Shown here: piece after piece, positions 1 through 7,500 of the stretch
Layout of the letters: every line of letters begins with the position of its first letter
How positions within the stretch are numbered: position 1 is the first letter of the stretch
Assembly (NCBI GenBank): GCA_964548165.1
Contig: CAZJQD010000058.1
Span: 2,548 to 18,809, forward strand
Direction of reading: 5' to 3'
DNA: 16,262 nucleotides
Origin: CAZJQD01 sp964548165 [NCBI: uncultured bacterium]
GTDB taxonomy: Bacteria; UBA8481
The notes under the pieces: generated by a model
What the model was told of the DNA's origin: nothing
Database searches by the model: none
Seen by the model: the letters and a program-made list of their open reading frames with translations, nothing else
Position numbers and translations under genes: made by a program

Positions 1-41
1 CCGCCCGGTCGAAGACCGCCCGGTCGAAGACCGCCCGGTCG
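1..41. repeat. 15-bp tandem repeat, about 2.7 copies, in frame
   Basis: The unit CCGCCCGGTCGAAGA occurs twice exactly (1-15, 16-30) and a third time as 11 bases (31-41) before diverging. It lies in the amidotransferase-like gene and reads on the minus strand as a five-residue TGRSS period. Because the repeat reaches the window edge, the total copy number is unknown. A multiple of three keeps the reading frame open when copy number changes. Confidence 0.9.
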
Positions 42-465
42 CGGTGCGGGAAGCGATCGTGGTGCGGCCGCCATCGGCCGCGGCGGCCTGGGCCGGGAGC
101 ACAACGGCACCGCCGGGGAAGTTCGTCCGGTCGTCCCGGGCCTGGCATTGGACCGGGAGGAGTTCCTCGATCCGTGAGCGGCGCCAGCCGCCGAAAGGAC
201 CGGAGTAGGACGCCCAGCCCCCGAGCATGAGGAGGCCCGATCCGTTCTCGCGGATGGAGCGCGCGAGCGCGGCCTCGGCCTTTTTCGCCTGGCGTGCAGG
301 ATAATCGCTCAGGATCACCAGGTCCCAGTCCCGAGCGGCGGCGGCCGGTGAGAGCACGGTGGAGGGCGGAAGATGCATGACGTCCGCGTTCATGTCGCCT
401 AAGACGCCCAGGAGGTAGTTGGCCGCTCCGCCGATCGCGCTGTCGCCGCAGTAGAGGATCTTCAC
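1..465 (-). CDS. Glutamine amidotransferase-like protein (DUF1355/PF07090-type), N-terminal part, cut by window edge
   Basis: The first 155 codons are visible; the 3' end lies outside the window. The start is GTG at 465, chosen because a GAGG ribosome binding site lies 6 nt upstream (472-475) and coding character starts there. The N-terminus (KILYCGDSAIGGAANYLLG) followed by a WDLVILSDYPA segment near residues 47-57 and a GSGLLMLGGWASYSGPFGGW segment near residues 75-94 matches the class-I glutamine-amidotransferase-like fold of the family Pfam calls 'putative glutamine amidotransferase'. Members of that family often lack a full catalytic triad and their substrate is unknown; the nucleophile region here carries no obvious Cys. 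It follows the SLOG-type gene on the same strand with a 45-bp gap, so the two may be co-transcribed. The last visible codons (about 139-155) are a low-complexity TGRSS repeat, odd for this family. Confidence 0.72.
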   Translation of the reverse strand, partial: MKILYCGDSAIGGAANYLLGVLGDMNADVMHLPPSTVLSPAAAARDWDLVILSDYPARQAKKAEAALARSIRENGSGLLMLGGWASYSGPFGGWRRSRIEELLPVQCQARDDRTNFPGGAVVLPAQAAAADGGRTTIASRTATGRSSTGRSSTGR

Positions 466-510
466 AGACAACCTCGAGTCCCGTGTCGCCTCCCTAGGAA
501 CGAGCGAATA

Positions 511-1500
511 TCACGGAGGATGGTGGTAGACGACCCAGTCGTCGGGTGTAAGCCGCGAGAGGTCGATGTCGCCGAGGATACGCCATTCTTCTTCGTGAGA
601 CCAGTCGGTCTCCGGCGGCTCGTGCTTCTGGAAGCGCCAGCGTTCCCCGGTTGCCAGCATCGCGTAGGCGGACGACGGGAGATAGTGAACGGGCCGCGCG
701 CCCATGCCCCGGGCCGCTTCGCGACGAATGCCTACCGCCCAGGGTTCGTAGTCCCAACGCCCCAGCCAGCAGCGATAGTGTCGTAGGGCGCAGAGAACAT
801 CCGGCGGTCGAGCGCTCAAACTGACGACGCTCGCCGCTCCCCGGACAAGGTGGCTCCCGGAGCGAATCCGTTTCTCCGTGACGATGCGAAGGAGCGCATG
901 CGCGGCCGTGTGCGTGGCGTCCTTGCGACCGTCAGCGAGGGCCTCGAACCATTCGTCTCGGGTCTGCCCCGGCCAGGGTCCCGCGCGCGACCGCGTATAG
1001 TGCCAGAGGTAACCCTCGAGGGATCCCGGGCAGGAGGGCGGGAGCGTCACGGCGCCCGCCGGTTCGGCGCGAGCAGCGGCTCTATGCGCTGGCAGGGCGA
1101 CACCATTCCCTGGCAGAGCATGGACGCTCTTTCCTGCGGCGAGCGCGTCTCGGGCCAGCCGCATCATGAGCCCCGAGGGGCGGATGGAGAGCGCGAGGAA
1201 CGCGTCCGCCGCGCGGAGAAGCTCGTCGAGGTGTCCCGCATCGAACATCGTCATGGGAAGGCCCAGGCGTCGCGCATACCAATGGACGAACTCCCACGCG
1301 GCGTGGCCGGAACCGGCCAGTACCTGGCCACCGCGGTCCGCGATCCAGTGGAGCGCCACCTTCGTGCTGTGTAGCCAGTGGGACTCGGGATGAACGAACC
1401 GCGGCTGGCGCGACAGCAGGAGACCGATCGCGGCGCCCGGGCGACACGGGGCGGCTGCTGGCAGATCCAGCTCGGGAAGCGTAAGGGCGCGGGCGGTCAT
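511..1500 (-). CDS. DprA/SLOG-like Rossmann domain fused to ADP-ribosyltransferase-like (DUF2971/DarT-like) region
   Basis: A 329-residue protein from ATG at 1500. The frame stays open upstream to 2013, but that part is antisense to a gene with a good ribosome binding site and looks non-coding, so the downstream ATG is preferred; no clear Shine-Dalgarno precedes it. Residues 45-135 resemble the DprA/Smf Rossmann core: a GGQVLAGSGHAAWEF segment (57-71) in place of the usual V(x)SGGAxGID loop, then SIRPSGLMMRLARDALAAGK (105-124) followed by SVHALPG, close to DprA's SGSLITARLA...GREVFAVPG. Residues 163-329 form a second unit with LWHYTR (165-170), VVSLSARPP (225-233), WDYEPWAVGIRRE (249-261), and HEEEWR (302-307) followed by a GDIDL segment. 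This order of His-Tyr-Thr, a VSLS strand and an E-E-W-R motif is what DUF2971 and DarT-like ADP-ribosyltransferase folds show. Joining a nucleotide-sensing SLOG domain to a possible NAD-using effector is typical of conflict or stress proteins; activity is inferred, not shown. Confidence 0.7.
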   Translation of the reverse strand: MTARALTLPELDLPAAAPCRPGAAIGLLLSRQPRFVHPESHWLHSTKVALHWIADRGGQVLAGSGHAAWEFVHWYARRLGLPMTMFDAGHLDELLRAADAFLALSIRPSGLMMRLARDALAAGKSVHALPGNGVALPAHRAAARAEPAGAVTLPPSCPGSLEGYLWHYTRSRAGPWPGQTRDEWFEALADGRKDATHTAAHALLRIVTEKRIRSGSHLVRGAASVVSLSARPPDVLCALRHYRCWLGRWDYEPWAVGIRREAARGMGARPVHYLPSSAYAMLATGERWRFQKHEPPETDWSHEEEWRILGDIDLSRLTPDDWVVYHHPP

Positions 1501-1565
1501 GGGGATGGGAACTGCATCATCCGTGCCGTCTTGAATTCGTGCATTCCCAGCGCGCACAAGCTCGA

Positions 1566-1606
1566 TGTCCGTACAGAAAATGGACAACTGTCCGGAAACT
1601 GGACAG
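1566..1606. promoter_or_regulatory. Putative operator: clustered TGTCC/GGACA inverted half-sites
   Basis: Four half-sites alternate in orientation: TGTCC at 1566, GGACA at 1582, TGTCC at 1589 and GGACA at 1601. The best pair is CTGTCC-GGAAACT-GGACAG (1588-1606), with perfect 6-bp arms; a second pair is GGACA-AC-TGTCC (1582-1593). They sit between two divergent genes and end 12 bp before the ribosome binding site of the plus-strand gene, so a bound repressor could control that gene and perhaps both. I do not recognise the regulator, and no convincing -35/-10 pair was found. Confidence 0.5.
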
Positions 1607-1618
1607 GATCGCGGTTCC

Positions 1619-1624
1619 AGGAGG
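1619..1624 (+). promoter_or_regulatory. Ribosome binding site deciding the start at 1630
   Basis: AGGAGG lies 5 nt before ATG at 1630, a near-perfect Shine-Dalgarno. It marks this ATG as the start rather than the upstream in-frame ATG at 1378, which would run through the operator region and antisense to the SLOG-type gene. Confidence 0.8.
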
Positions 1625-1629
1625 ACCGA

Positions 1630-2031
1630 ATGAACCTCGAGGTTCCGGCCGAACTGCAGTTGCCGGTGAATCACGCCGTGCTGGATTACCTCCAGGACAA
1701 GTCCGCTCATTCGGATATCGCGGATGTTCTTGTTGGGGCGGTTAAATCCCTCGGAGATGCGCGGGTCTACTGTCCCGATTGGCACGCTTACCGCTACGTC
1801 GCCGCTTACACGCGCGGGATCATCTTTGGCGTCGCCCTGGGCATGGATACCGTCGGCTTTCGACTCGACGATCGCATGAGGGACCGCGCTCTCGCCACGG
1901 GCGGCGTCGACCTGCCCGAGTGCGGTCCCGGCTGGGTGGCGGTCCTGCACCACGCCGGCGACAGCGACTGGCCCGCGGTCGACGTGAAGTTCTGGGCGTT
2001 GAAGGCCTGCCAATACGCACGCCTGGGCTGA
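1630..2031 (+). CDS. Hypothetical protein, 133 residues
   Basis: I do not recognise the family. The start ATG has a strong AGGAGG site and the product looks like a real small soluble protein: an N-terminal helical stretch (about residues 12-40, HAVLDYLQDKSAHSDIADVL), a Tyr/Trp-rich middle (YCPDWHAYRYVAAYTRG, about 53-69), a small hydrophobic patch (IIFGVALGMDTVGFRLD, about 70-86) and a C-terminal DVKFWALKACQYAR segment. There is no signal peptide and no clear membrane helix. It is divergent from the SLOG/ART-like gene across 129 bp that carry the putative operator, so joint control is likely; a small partner or antagonist of that protein is possible but purely inferred. It converges on the exonuclease gene, with 27 bp between the two stop codons. 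Confidence 0.75.
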   Translation: MNLEVPAELQLPVNHAVLDYLQDKSAHSDIADVLVGAVKSLGDARVYCPDWHAYRYVAAYTRGIIFGVALGMDTVGFRLDDRMRDRALATGGVDLPECGPGWVAVLHHAGDSDWPAVDVKFWALKACQYARLG

Positions 2032-2043
2032 ATCGCCTGGGCT
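2020..2043. repeat. 10-bp direct repeat across a stop codon
   Basis: CGCCTGGGCT occurs at 2020-2029 and again at 2034-2043, separated by 4 bp. The first copy overlaps the TGA stop (2029-2031) of the 133-residue gene. It may be a small duplication; no terminator hairpin with a T-run is visible between the convergent genes. Confidence 0.6.
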
Positions 2044-2058
2044 ACCCCCCGGAGACCG

Positions 2059-3162
2059 TCACCCCCGGGAGGAACGGACGCGGAAGCGTGACTGGAGGTC
2101 GTCGATGAAGGCGTTCCAGTCGCGCTCGAAGTCGTTCGTCGTCCGGATGCGAGGCAGTCGCTCGGCCATGAACTGGGCCACCTCGAGCGTGCGCTCGGTG
2201 AAATCCCGCTTCATCATCCAGCGCAGGTAGCCACAGACATCCTCCGGATTGCCGGACCGCATCGTCTCCTTGAAGGACGTGCCGCGGCGCTTGCCGAGGT
2301 TGAAGTAGATGTCGCGCTCGGGCGTGAGGATGAACCAGCCGCTGAAGTCGAGGGGGACGTTGCGCGTCTTGGAACGGCTGGCGTCCACGAGCCCGCGCCA
2401 GTGCTCGATGCGGTCACCCCGCAGTTCGCCCCGCGCGACCAGGCCCGCGAGGATCTGGAGCGTGGCGTGGACGTCGGCCTCCGCGGTGTGAGCGTTGACG
2501 AGCGGTCGGCCGCAGATGTCGAGGTAGGCGGCCGCCAGGTTGCGGGGCCGGAGCCCGTGGTAGATGTTCATGACGTCCACCACCGTGCGATCCTGCCAAT
2601 CTCGCATCCAGGGCCACTCCACCCCGGAGATCTCGAACTCGCGCGCCAAGAGCGGAATGTCGAAGCGGATGATGTTGAAGCCCGCGAGGTCGGCATCCCC
2701 GAAGAAGCCGGCGATGCGGGGTGCAAGGTCCTTGAAGGTGGGCATCCCGCGGACCATCTCGTCGGTGATGCCGTGGCAGAGCGTGGTCTCGTGGGGGATC
2801 GGGACCGTGGGGTTGATCCGCTGGACCCAGCTCTCCATCCGCCCGTCCGTGTCGACGCGCGCCGCCGCGAACTCCACCACCCGGTCCCTCGCGACGAGCG
2901 TTCCGGTGGTCTCGAGGTCGAAGAAGACGAGCGGGCGGTCCAGGTGGACGCGGCCGGCCAGCATCGTTGCGGCCTCCGCAGGGCCCGACCGTACTGCGCC
3001 CAGGAGCTCTCCCAGGGACTGCGGCGGCAGGGCAGAGACTTCCGCGTCGTTCGGAAGGTCGCCGGCCTCGCGCATGGCGGCCAGCTCGCTGAGCGTGTAG
3101 CCGCGACGCGCGCGGCCCTGGTCGTTCAGGAGGTAGTACAGGGGTTCGGGTTTGTCGCTCAT
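2059..3162 (-). CDS. DEDDh 3'-5' exonuclease (DnaQ/Pol III epsilon-like) with GYF_2-like N-terminus and ExoX-like C-terminus
   Basis: A 367-residue protein; start ATG at 3162 follows an AAAGGA site and is preferred over the upstream ATG at 3198, which lies inside the preceding gene. Residues 8-45 (YYLLNDQGRARRGYTLSELA and on) resemble a GYF_2-type binding domain. The exonuclease core runs from about 76 to 245: Exo I VFFDLETTGT with D82 and E84, Exo II LAGFNIIRFDIPLL with D168, and Exo III HTAEAD with H225 and D230, so all DEDDh metal and catalytic residues are present. Residues 285-330 (FNLGKRRGTSFKETMRSG, YLRWMMKRDF) match the short C-terminal module found in exonuclease X-like and DUF3820 proteins. 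It should degrade 3' ends of DNA or RNA in the cytoplasm; whether it proofreads for a polymerase or acts in repair cannot be told. It follows the adenosine deaminase gene by 10 bp in a likely operon. Confidence 0.88.
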   Translation of the reverse strand: MSDKPEPLYYLLNDQGRARRGYTLSELAAMREAGDLPNDAEVSALPPQSLGELLGAVRSGPAEAATMLAGRVHLDRPLVFFDLETTGTLVARDRVVEFAAARVDTDGRMESWVQRINPTVPIPHETTLCHGITDEMVRGMPTFKDLAPRIAGFFGDADLAGFNIIRFDIPLLAREFEISGVEWPWMRDWQDRTVVDVMNIYHGLRPRNLAAAYLDICGRPLVNAHTAEADVHATLQILAGLVARGELRGDRIEHWRGLVDASRSKTRNVPLDFSGWFILTPERDIYFNLGKRRGTSFKETMRSGNPEDVCGYLRWMMKRDFTERTLEVAQFMAERLPRIRTTNDFERDWNAFIDDLQSRFRVRSSRG

Positions 3163-3165
3163 GAT

Positions 3166-3173
3166 GTTCCTTT
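3166..3173 (-). promoter_or_regulatory. Ribosome binding site overlapping the upstream stop codon
   Basis: AAAGGAAC on the minus strand touches the TGA stop of the adenosine deaminase gene (3173-3175) and lies just ahead of the exonuclease ATG at 3162. The arrangement suggests translational coupling of the two genes. Confidence 0.65.
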
Positions 3174-4363
3174 CAACTGTTGCCCGATGCTGTTGCATCG
3201 GAAATCGAGGGTGCCGCGGTGACGAATTCCGCCCAGGCCGTCTCGATGCGGCGCCGCACGCGGCTCTTCACCGCGTCGTCGGCGAAGCTGTGCTCGACGC
3301 CGTGCAGCGTGCTCTCGAGGAGCTCCGCGCGCGTCAGGTTCCACGCCTGCTCCGCGAGGCCATACTCGTGCGAGAGCGTGATGCCGGAGACGCCGGGGTC
3401 GTCGGTGTTCAGGGTGGCCGCGATGCCGCCGCGGAGATACGACGCGAAGGGATGAGCGGCCAGGTCCGGGACCGAGCAGGTCTGCAGGTTCGACGTGAGA
3501 CAACACTCCACGCAGATCCCATCGCCTCTCGTGCGCGCCAGGAGCTCGGAATCGTCGGCGATCCGCACGCCATGACCGATGCGGCGCGCGCCCCCGATAT
3601 CGAGCGCGGCCCGGACGGCCTCGGACCCCGTCGCCTCGCCGGCATGGATGGTCGTGCGGATTCCGAGAGAGCGCGCCAGGGCGAAGGCCGCCGCGTGATC
3701 CTCGATCGGGAAGGACTCGTCGCCGGCCAGGTCGACGCCGACGACCGTGCCTCGAAACTTCTCTGCGGCCTTCACGGTGGCTATCGACGATTCCGGTGAC
3801 TCCGTCCGGTAACAGCAGAGCAGGATCCCGCACTCCACGCCGAAGTCGCGGGCCCCGGCCTCGGCCCCGCGCACCACGGCTCGCACGATCTCGTCGAGCG
3901 CGGCGCCGTTCGTGGCCTGCAGGACGGGGGCGAATCGGCCCTCGAAGTAGACGACGCCGTCCGCGGCCTGGTCCTCGCAGAGCTCGTAGATCGCCCGCTC
4001 CATCGCGCCCGGTCCCTCCAGGAACGGGTAGAAGAACTGGAAGACGCGGAGGAAGTCCACGAGCGAGGAGCACGACGTCGGCACCTGGACGTGCGTTCTC
4101 AGGACGTCGAGATCCTCGGAGGGGAGAGGCAATCCCTTTTCGCGGGCGAGGTCTCGGATCGTGGCAACGCGCAGGGCCCCGTCGATGTGGCAGTGGAGGT
4201 CGACCTTGGGGAGCCGGCGCCAGGCGGGATCATGCCGACGAAACGCGGCGTCGCCGTGGGCGGACGAGGGAGGCGCAGAAACAGGGAGCCGCGGTGTCAA
4301 AGCAAGTTCCGCGGCTCCGGGGTTTCCACAATGGAGGTGCTGAAGCTGGCGCAACAACGACAC
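3173..4363 (-). CDS. add: Adenosine deaminase (metal-dependent hydrolase)
   Basis: It deaminates adenosine (or a related purine base or nucleoside) to inosine in purine salvage. Numbered from the GTG at 4363, the zinc-binding HCHIDGAL motif is at 57-64 (H57, H59), YFEGRFAP at 139-146, HAGEATGSEAV at 240-250 (zinc ligand H240, catalytic E243), RRIGHGVRI at 260-268 (H264), and LNTDDPGVSG at 318-327 (zinc ligand D321). All catalytic residues are present. The body length fits the family, but some 50 residues before the first motif are more than usual, so the true start may be downstream, for example the TTG at 4300; no strong ribosome binding site decides it. An adenine deaminase or adenosine-like specificity cannot be excluded by motifs alone. 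It is first in a probable two-gene unit with the exonuclease. Confidence 0.9.
   Translation of the reverse strand: MSLLRQLQHLHCGNPGAAELALTPRLPVSAPPSSAHGDAAFRRHDPAWRRLPKVDLHCHIDGALRVATIRDLAREKGLPLPSEDLDVLRTHVQVPTSCSSLVDFLRVFQFFYPFLEGPGAMERAIYELCEDQAADGVVYFEGRFAPVLQATNGAALDEIVRAVVRGAEAGARDFGVECGILLCCYRTESPESSIATVKAAEKFRGTVVGVDLAGDESFPIEDHAAAFALARSLGIRTTIHAGEATGSEAVRAALDIGGARRIGHGVRIADDSELLARTRGDGICVECCLTSNLQTCSVPDLAAHPFASYLRGGIAATLNTDDPGVSGITLSHEYGLAEQAWNLTRAELLESTLHGVEHSFADDAVKSRVRRRIETAWAEFVTAAPSISDATASGNS
4285..4318. repeat. 10-bp perfect inverted repeat near the adenosine deaminase start
   Basis: GGAGCCGCGG (4285-4294) and CCGCGGCTCC (4309-4318) are exact reverse complements with a 14-nt loop. 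Depending on the true start, the hairpin lies either in the first codons of the adenosine deaminase gene or in its 5' leader. There is no T-run after it on either strand, so it is not an intrinsic terminator. A TTGACA hexamer sits in the loop on the minus strand but has no matching -10. Confidence 0.75.
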
Positions 4364-4580
4364 TTTATGTGTATCCGGTTCACTGGCGGTATTCTAACCC
4401 GGATTCGGCCAGGGGGAAGACTCAACTTGATCCTGGGCGGGAGCTACGCGCATCGGGATGTGCCATTAATTGCTGTTGGCGGCATATCCTCGTTGTCTCG
4501 CGAGGGCCGTTTGGTTAGCGTGTGCGCATGCTCCGCACAGCGATATCTCGATCCCACTCCGGGCGAAAGTCGCGGAAGGG
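4364..4580. other. Divergent intergenic region between adenosine deaminase and the giant membrane protein
   Basis: 217 bp that must hold the promoters of both divergent genes. It is locally less GC-rich than the flanks, with an ATTAATTG stretch near 4465. I found no -35/-10 pair with a proper spacer on either strand and no strong palindrome. The frame of the plus-strand gene stays open upstream to a TTG at 4470, so part of this region may be coding. Confidence 0.5.
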
Positions 4581-7500
4581 GTGAGCGCGCCAAGGGGTTC
4601 GCTCGAGGCTTTGGTGGCTTCACTTGCCGTTCGGCAAGCGGGCGGATCGCTCGACAGGGCTCTTGTAGGAGCCGCACTCCAGGAACTCTCCGCTGACATC
4701 GGACCGATCGCGGATACGGGGACCCTGCTGAGCGTCCTGGGCTCGCGCACGGGTCCCGCGGCGGCGGCGCTGGCGCGGCACATCGAGGAGCGGCGGCATC
4801 GAGCAGCGCTGGAGTGGCACGAAGCGCATGCCCGAGGCGCTGTTCCCGCGGCGGCTGTCACCGCGCTCCTCGACGACTTACCCCGCGATCTGCCGGTGGG
4901 CTGGAGGACTCGCGCCGCATCTCTAAGGCAGATCGCGAACGCGGACCGCGCGCTCAGGGATTGGCTCCTCGTGGCTCCATGGTCGCTCCAGGTTCCGACC
5001 ACGTGCGAGATGGTCAGGACCCGGTACCAGGAGGCCGTGCGTGGAGCGCAGGGACCGCCCTCGGCGTGGACGCGGGAGTTGGTGGAGAGGCTCATCGACG
5101 AGGCCCGCGGCGAAGTTCAGGCGCACCTCGATTCATTCGCGGCGGCATCCCCGGGTGCCGGTGACCCGGTTCTCTCGGCTCTACCGGTTTCCTGGAGTGA
5201 GATCGAGCGCGAGCTTCGCGCCGCTCTCGATCGGTTTATTCCCGTAGATGCGCCGTTGGTTCCCGGGGTATCGGCACTTACCCCCGATACCTTGCTGGTG
5301 CAGGCCGACGATGGCTTCGTGGACGAGCTGGTTGCCGTCGTTGCCGCGTCTCCGAACCTTTCCGAACGCGCGGCCCGCGCTCTCACCGCGCGATTCGGGG
5401 AGCCGGGGTGCCGCAACTGGAACCAGTGGCGGGCGTGGTTGGACGACCATCGGGCGGCCACGGTGCGGCTTGAACAGAGCTTGCATGACCGGGAGAAGCA
5501 CGGCGCCGTTTCGCTTGTCCTGAACTGGTTTGCGGGCCTGGCCGATCCGGATATTCCGATCATTGATTCGCTCACGGCGCTGGCCGGTGCGATCCAGCCG
5601 GCCGGGGAGCTCGCAGATTTCGTCTTCCGCTGGAAACAGGTGATCCCGCCTGATGAGCTCGCCTGGCTCGTGGCTCGGCTCGCTCCGTCACGCGAGGCGC
5701 CGCCGATCTCCGGGGCGCCGCCAATCCCCGAGGCGCGGCCGATCTCGGAGGTTGTTGTCCCAACGTCGGAACCGGCTGTCCCGACCGCGGTAACCGGTCG
5801 CAGGGAAGCGGTGACACAGCGGGGCGCTCAGCTCTGGAACGAACACCTCCGCCCCTTCGTCCTCGAGAATTGGTACATGGTGGCCGGCGTTCTCATGGTC
5901 CTCGTGGGCGCATCGCTCCTGGCGTATTACACATGGGATCGACACTGGCTGATCCGCTACACCATCATGCCCGTGCTTCTCGCGGCCTTCACAGCCGGCT
6001 TGGCGGGCCTGGGATCGTGGATCGAGCATAGGAGTGACGAATTCCGGGATACGGCCGCGGTTCTCCGGGGCGCCGCCATCCTCCTCCTGCCGGTCAACTT
6101 CATGACGGTCGCCGTCCTCGCCGACGACGCCAACGTCACCCAGAAAACCGCGGCGGTCGCCTTCCTGAGCATGCTCTATCTCGTCGGATTCGGCCGAGGG
6201 CTTGGCGCGTGGTGCGGCGCCGTCGAGGTGAGACTGGCCCCGCTTCTCGGTCGGACGCTCCTCCTGTTGAATGCGCTGGTTCTCATGGCGCCGCTTTCGC
6301 GCGTTCTGCCCCAGCCGCCGTGGATCGTCGATGCCGGCGGTATCGGGCTTTTCATAGCCGTCGGATTCTATGCGGGGTTCTTACGCCTGGGCTTCGTCGC
6401 GAACACGTTCTGTCGATTGGCGACCGTCGCCCCATCCCGTTCGGGACCCGTTGCGAGCGCTGATGCCACCGGCTCGGAAGATGTCGACACGGTCGAGGCG
6501 ATTTCGGGCATCTCTAAGCGCGTCTCCTGGTTCTTCGGCGTCGCGCTCTTCGGCACCTTCCTCCAGGTCTTCCTCTGGGTGCATGGATTTCTTGCCTTGG
6601 AACCCGATCCGGCCCTGTACGCCTTCATGGTTCTTGGCGCCGGCGTACTCGTATTGGACCTCGAACGCACGCTCCATCGAGGCGATCGCGGACTCGTCCA
6701 GCAGGCGGAATCCTTCCTGGGCTATGCGCTCGTGATCCTCGCTATCCTGATGGGCTCGGGGCAGGAGATCCTCCGCGGGCTGGTCCTGGCCGGCGCTGGC
6801 TTGGCGTGGATGCGTCACGGCAATGAGCGTCGGGTCGTTCATGCCTGGATTGGCCTGATGCTCATCTCCCTTGCCGTGGCCTCCCTCGCGCTCCTGGCCG
6901 CATTTCCCAGGGGATGGGAACCTATCCTGGGATTCGTCGTGTTCGGCGGCCTGGCCGCTGTCGGCCCGCTCGCCGCCGCGCGTCGTCGCGCCGATCTCGT
7001 CACAGCGGCCGAAGGCCTCAGGATGGCGGCCCTGGGGCTGACCGCCGTTGTAGCAATCTTGGCGCAGTGGCATTACGAAAGCGCGCCACTCCGGACCGCC
7101 GGGTTCCTCGTCGTCACGGCCGCGCTCTTCGTGGGAGTCGCCGTTAGGCGCGACCGCCTCACGTGGTTGCAGACCGGCATGATGGTTCTCGCGCTCGCGC
7201 TGCCCTATCTCGGGTGCGTCGACTTCACGGGTCCCGCATTTCGCGGCAACTCGCTTGTCTTCGGGTTGGGCGTGCTCGCCATCCTGTGGCTCACGGCCTG
7301 CCGCGTACTGCGCATCGAACTCCTCGCGCGGGCTCGTTCGACCGTCGTCCTGCTCTACGGCCTCTTCGCCATGGCGGCCATGCTCCTGCGCGTCTTCGTG
7401 GAGCGGCGCCCCGCCGGAGATCCGCTTTCGTCCTACGTCGTCCTCGATTTCGTGGGCCCCCTCTTCATGACCGGCGCGCTCGCGGCCGCGGCCTGGCATG

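Noticed and set aside
850-1374. Long plus-strand open frames opposite the SLOG-type gene
   Set aside because: Composition is Arg/Gly/Ala rich with no motif; they are shadows of the minus-strand codons, common in GC-rich DNA.
1501-2013. Minus-strand open frame extending the SLOG-type gene upstream to 2013
   Set aside because: It is antisense to the 133-residue gene, which has a strong ribosome binding site and better protein character; the upstream part has no recognisable domain and would run through the operator.
2032-2058. Bidirectional terminator between the convergent genes
   Set aside because: The 27 bp are C/G-rich but form no clear stem and have no T-run on either strand.
2401-3222. 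273-codon plus-strand open frame opposite the exonuclease
   Set aside because: No domain, low-complexity Asp/Arg/Val content, and complete overlap with a gene that has intact catalytic motifs.
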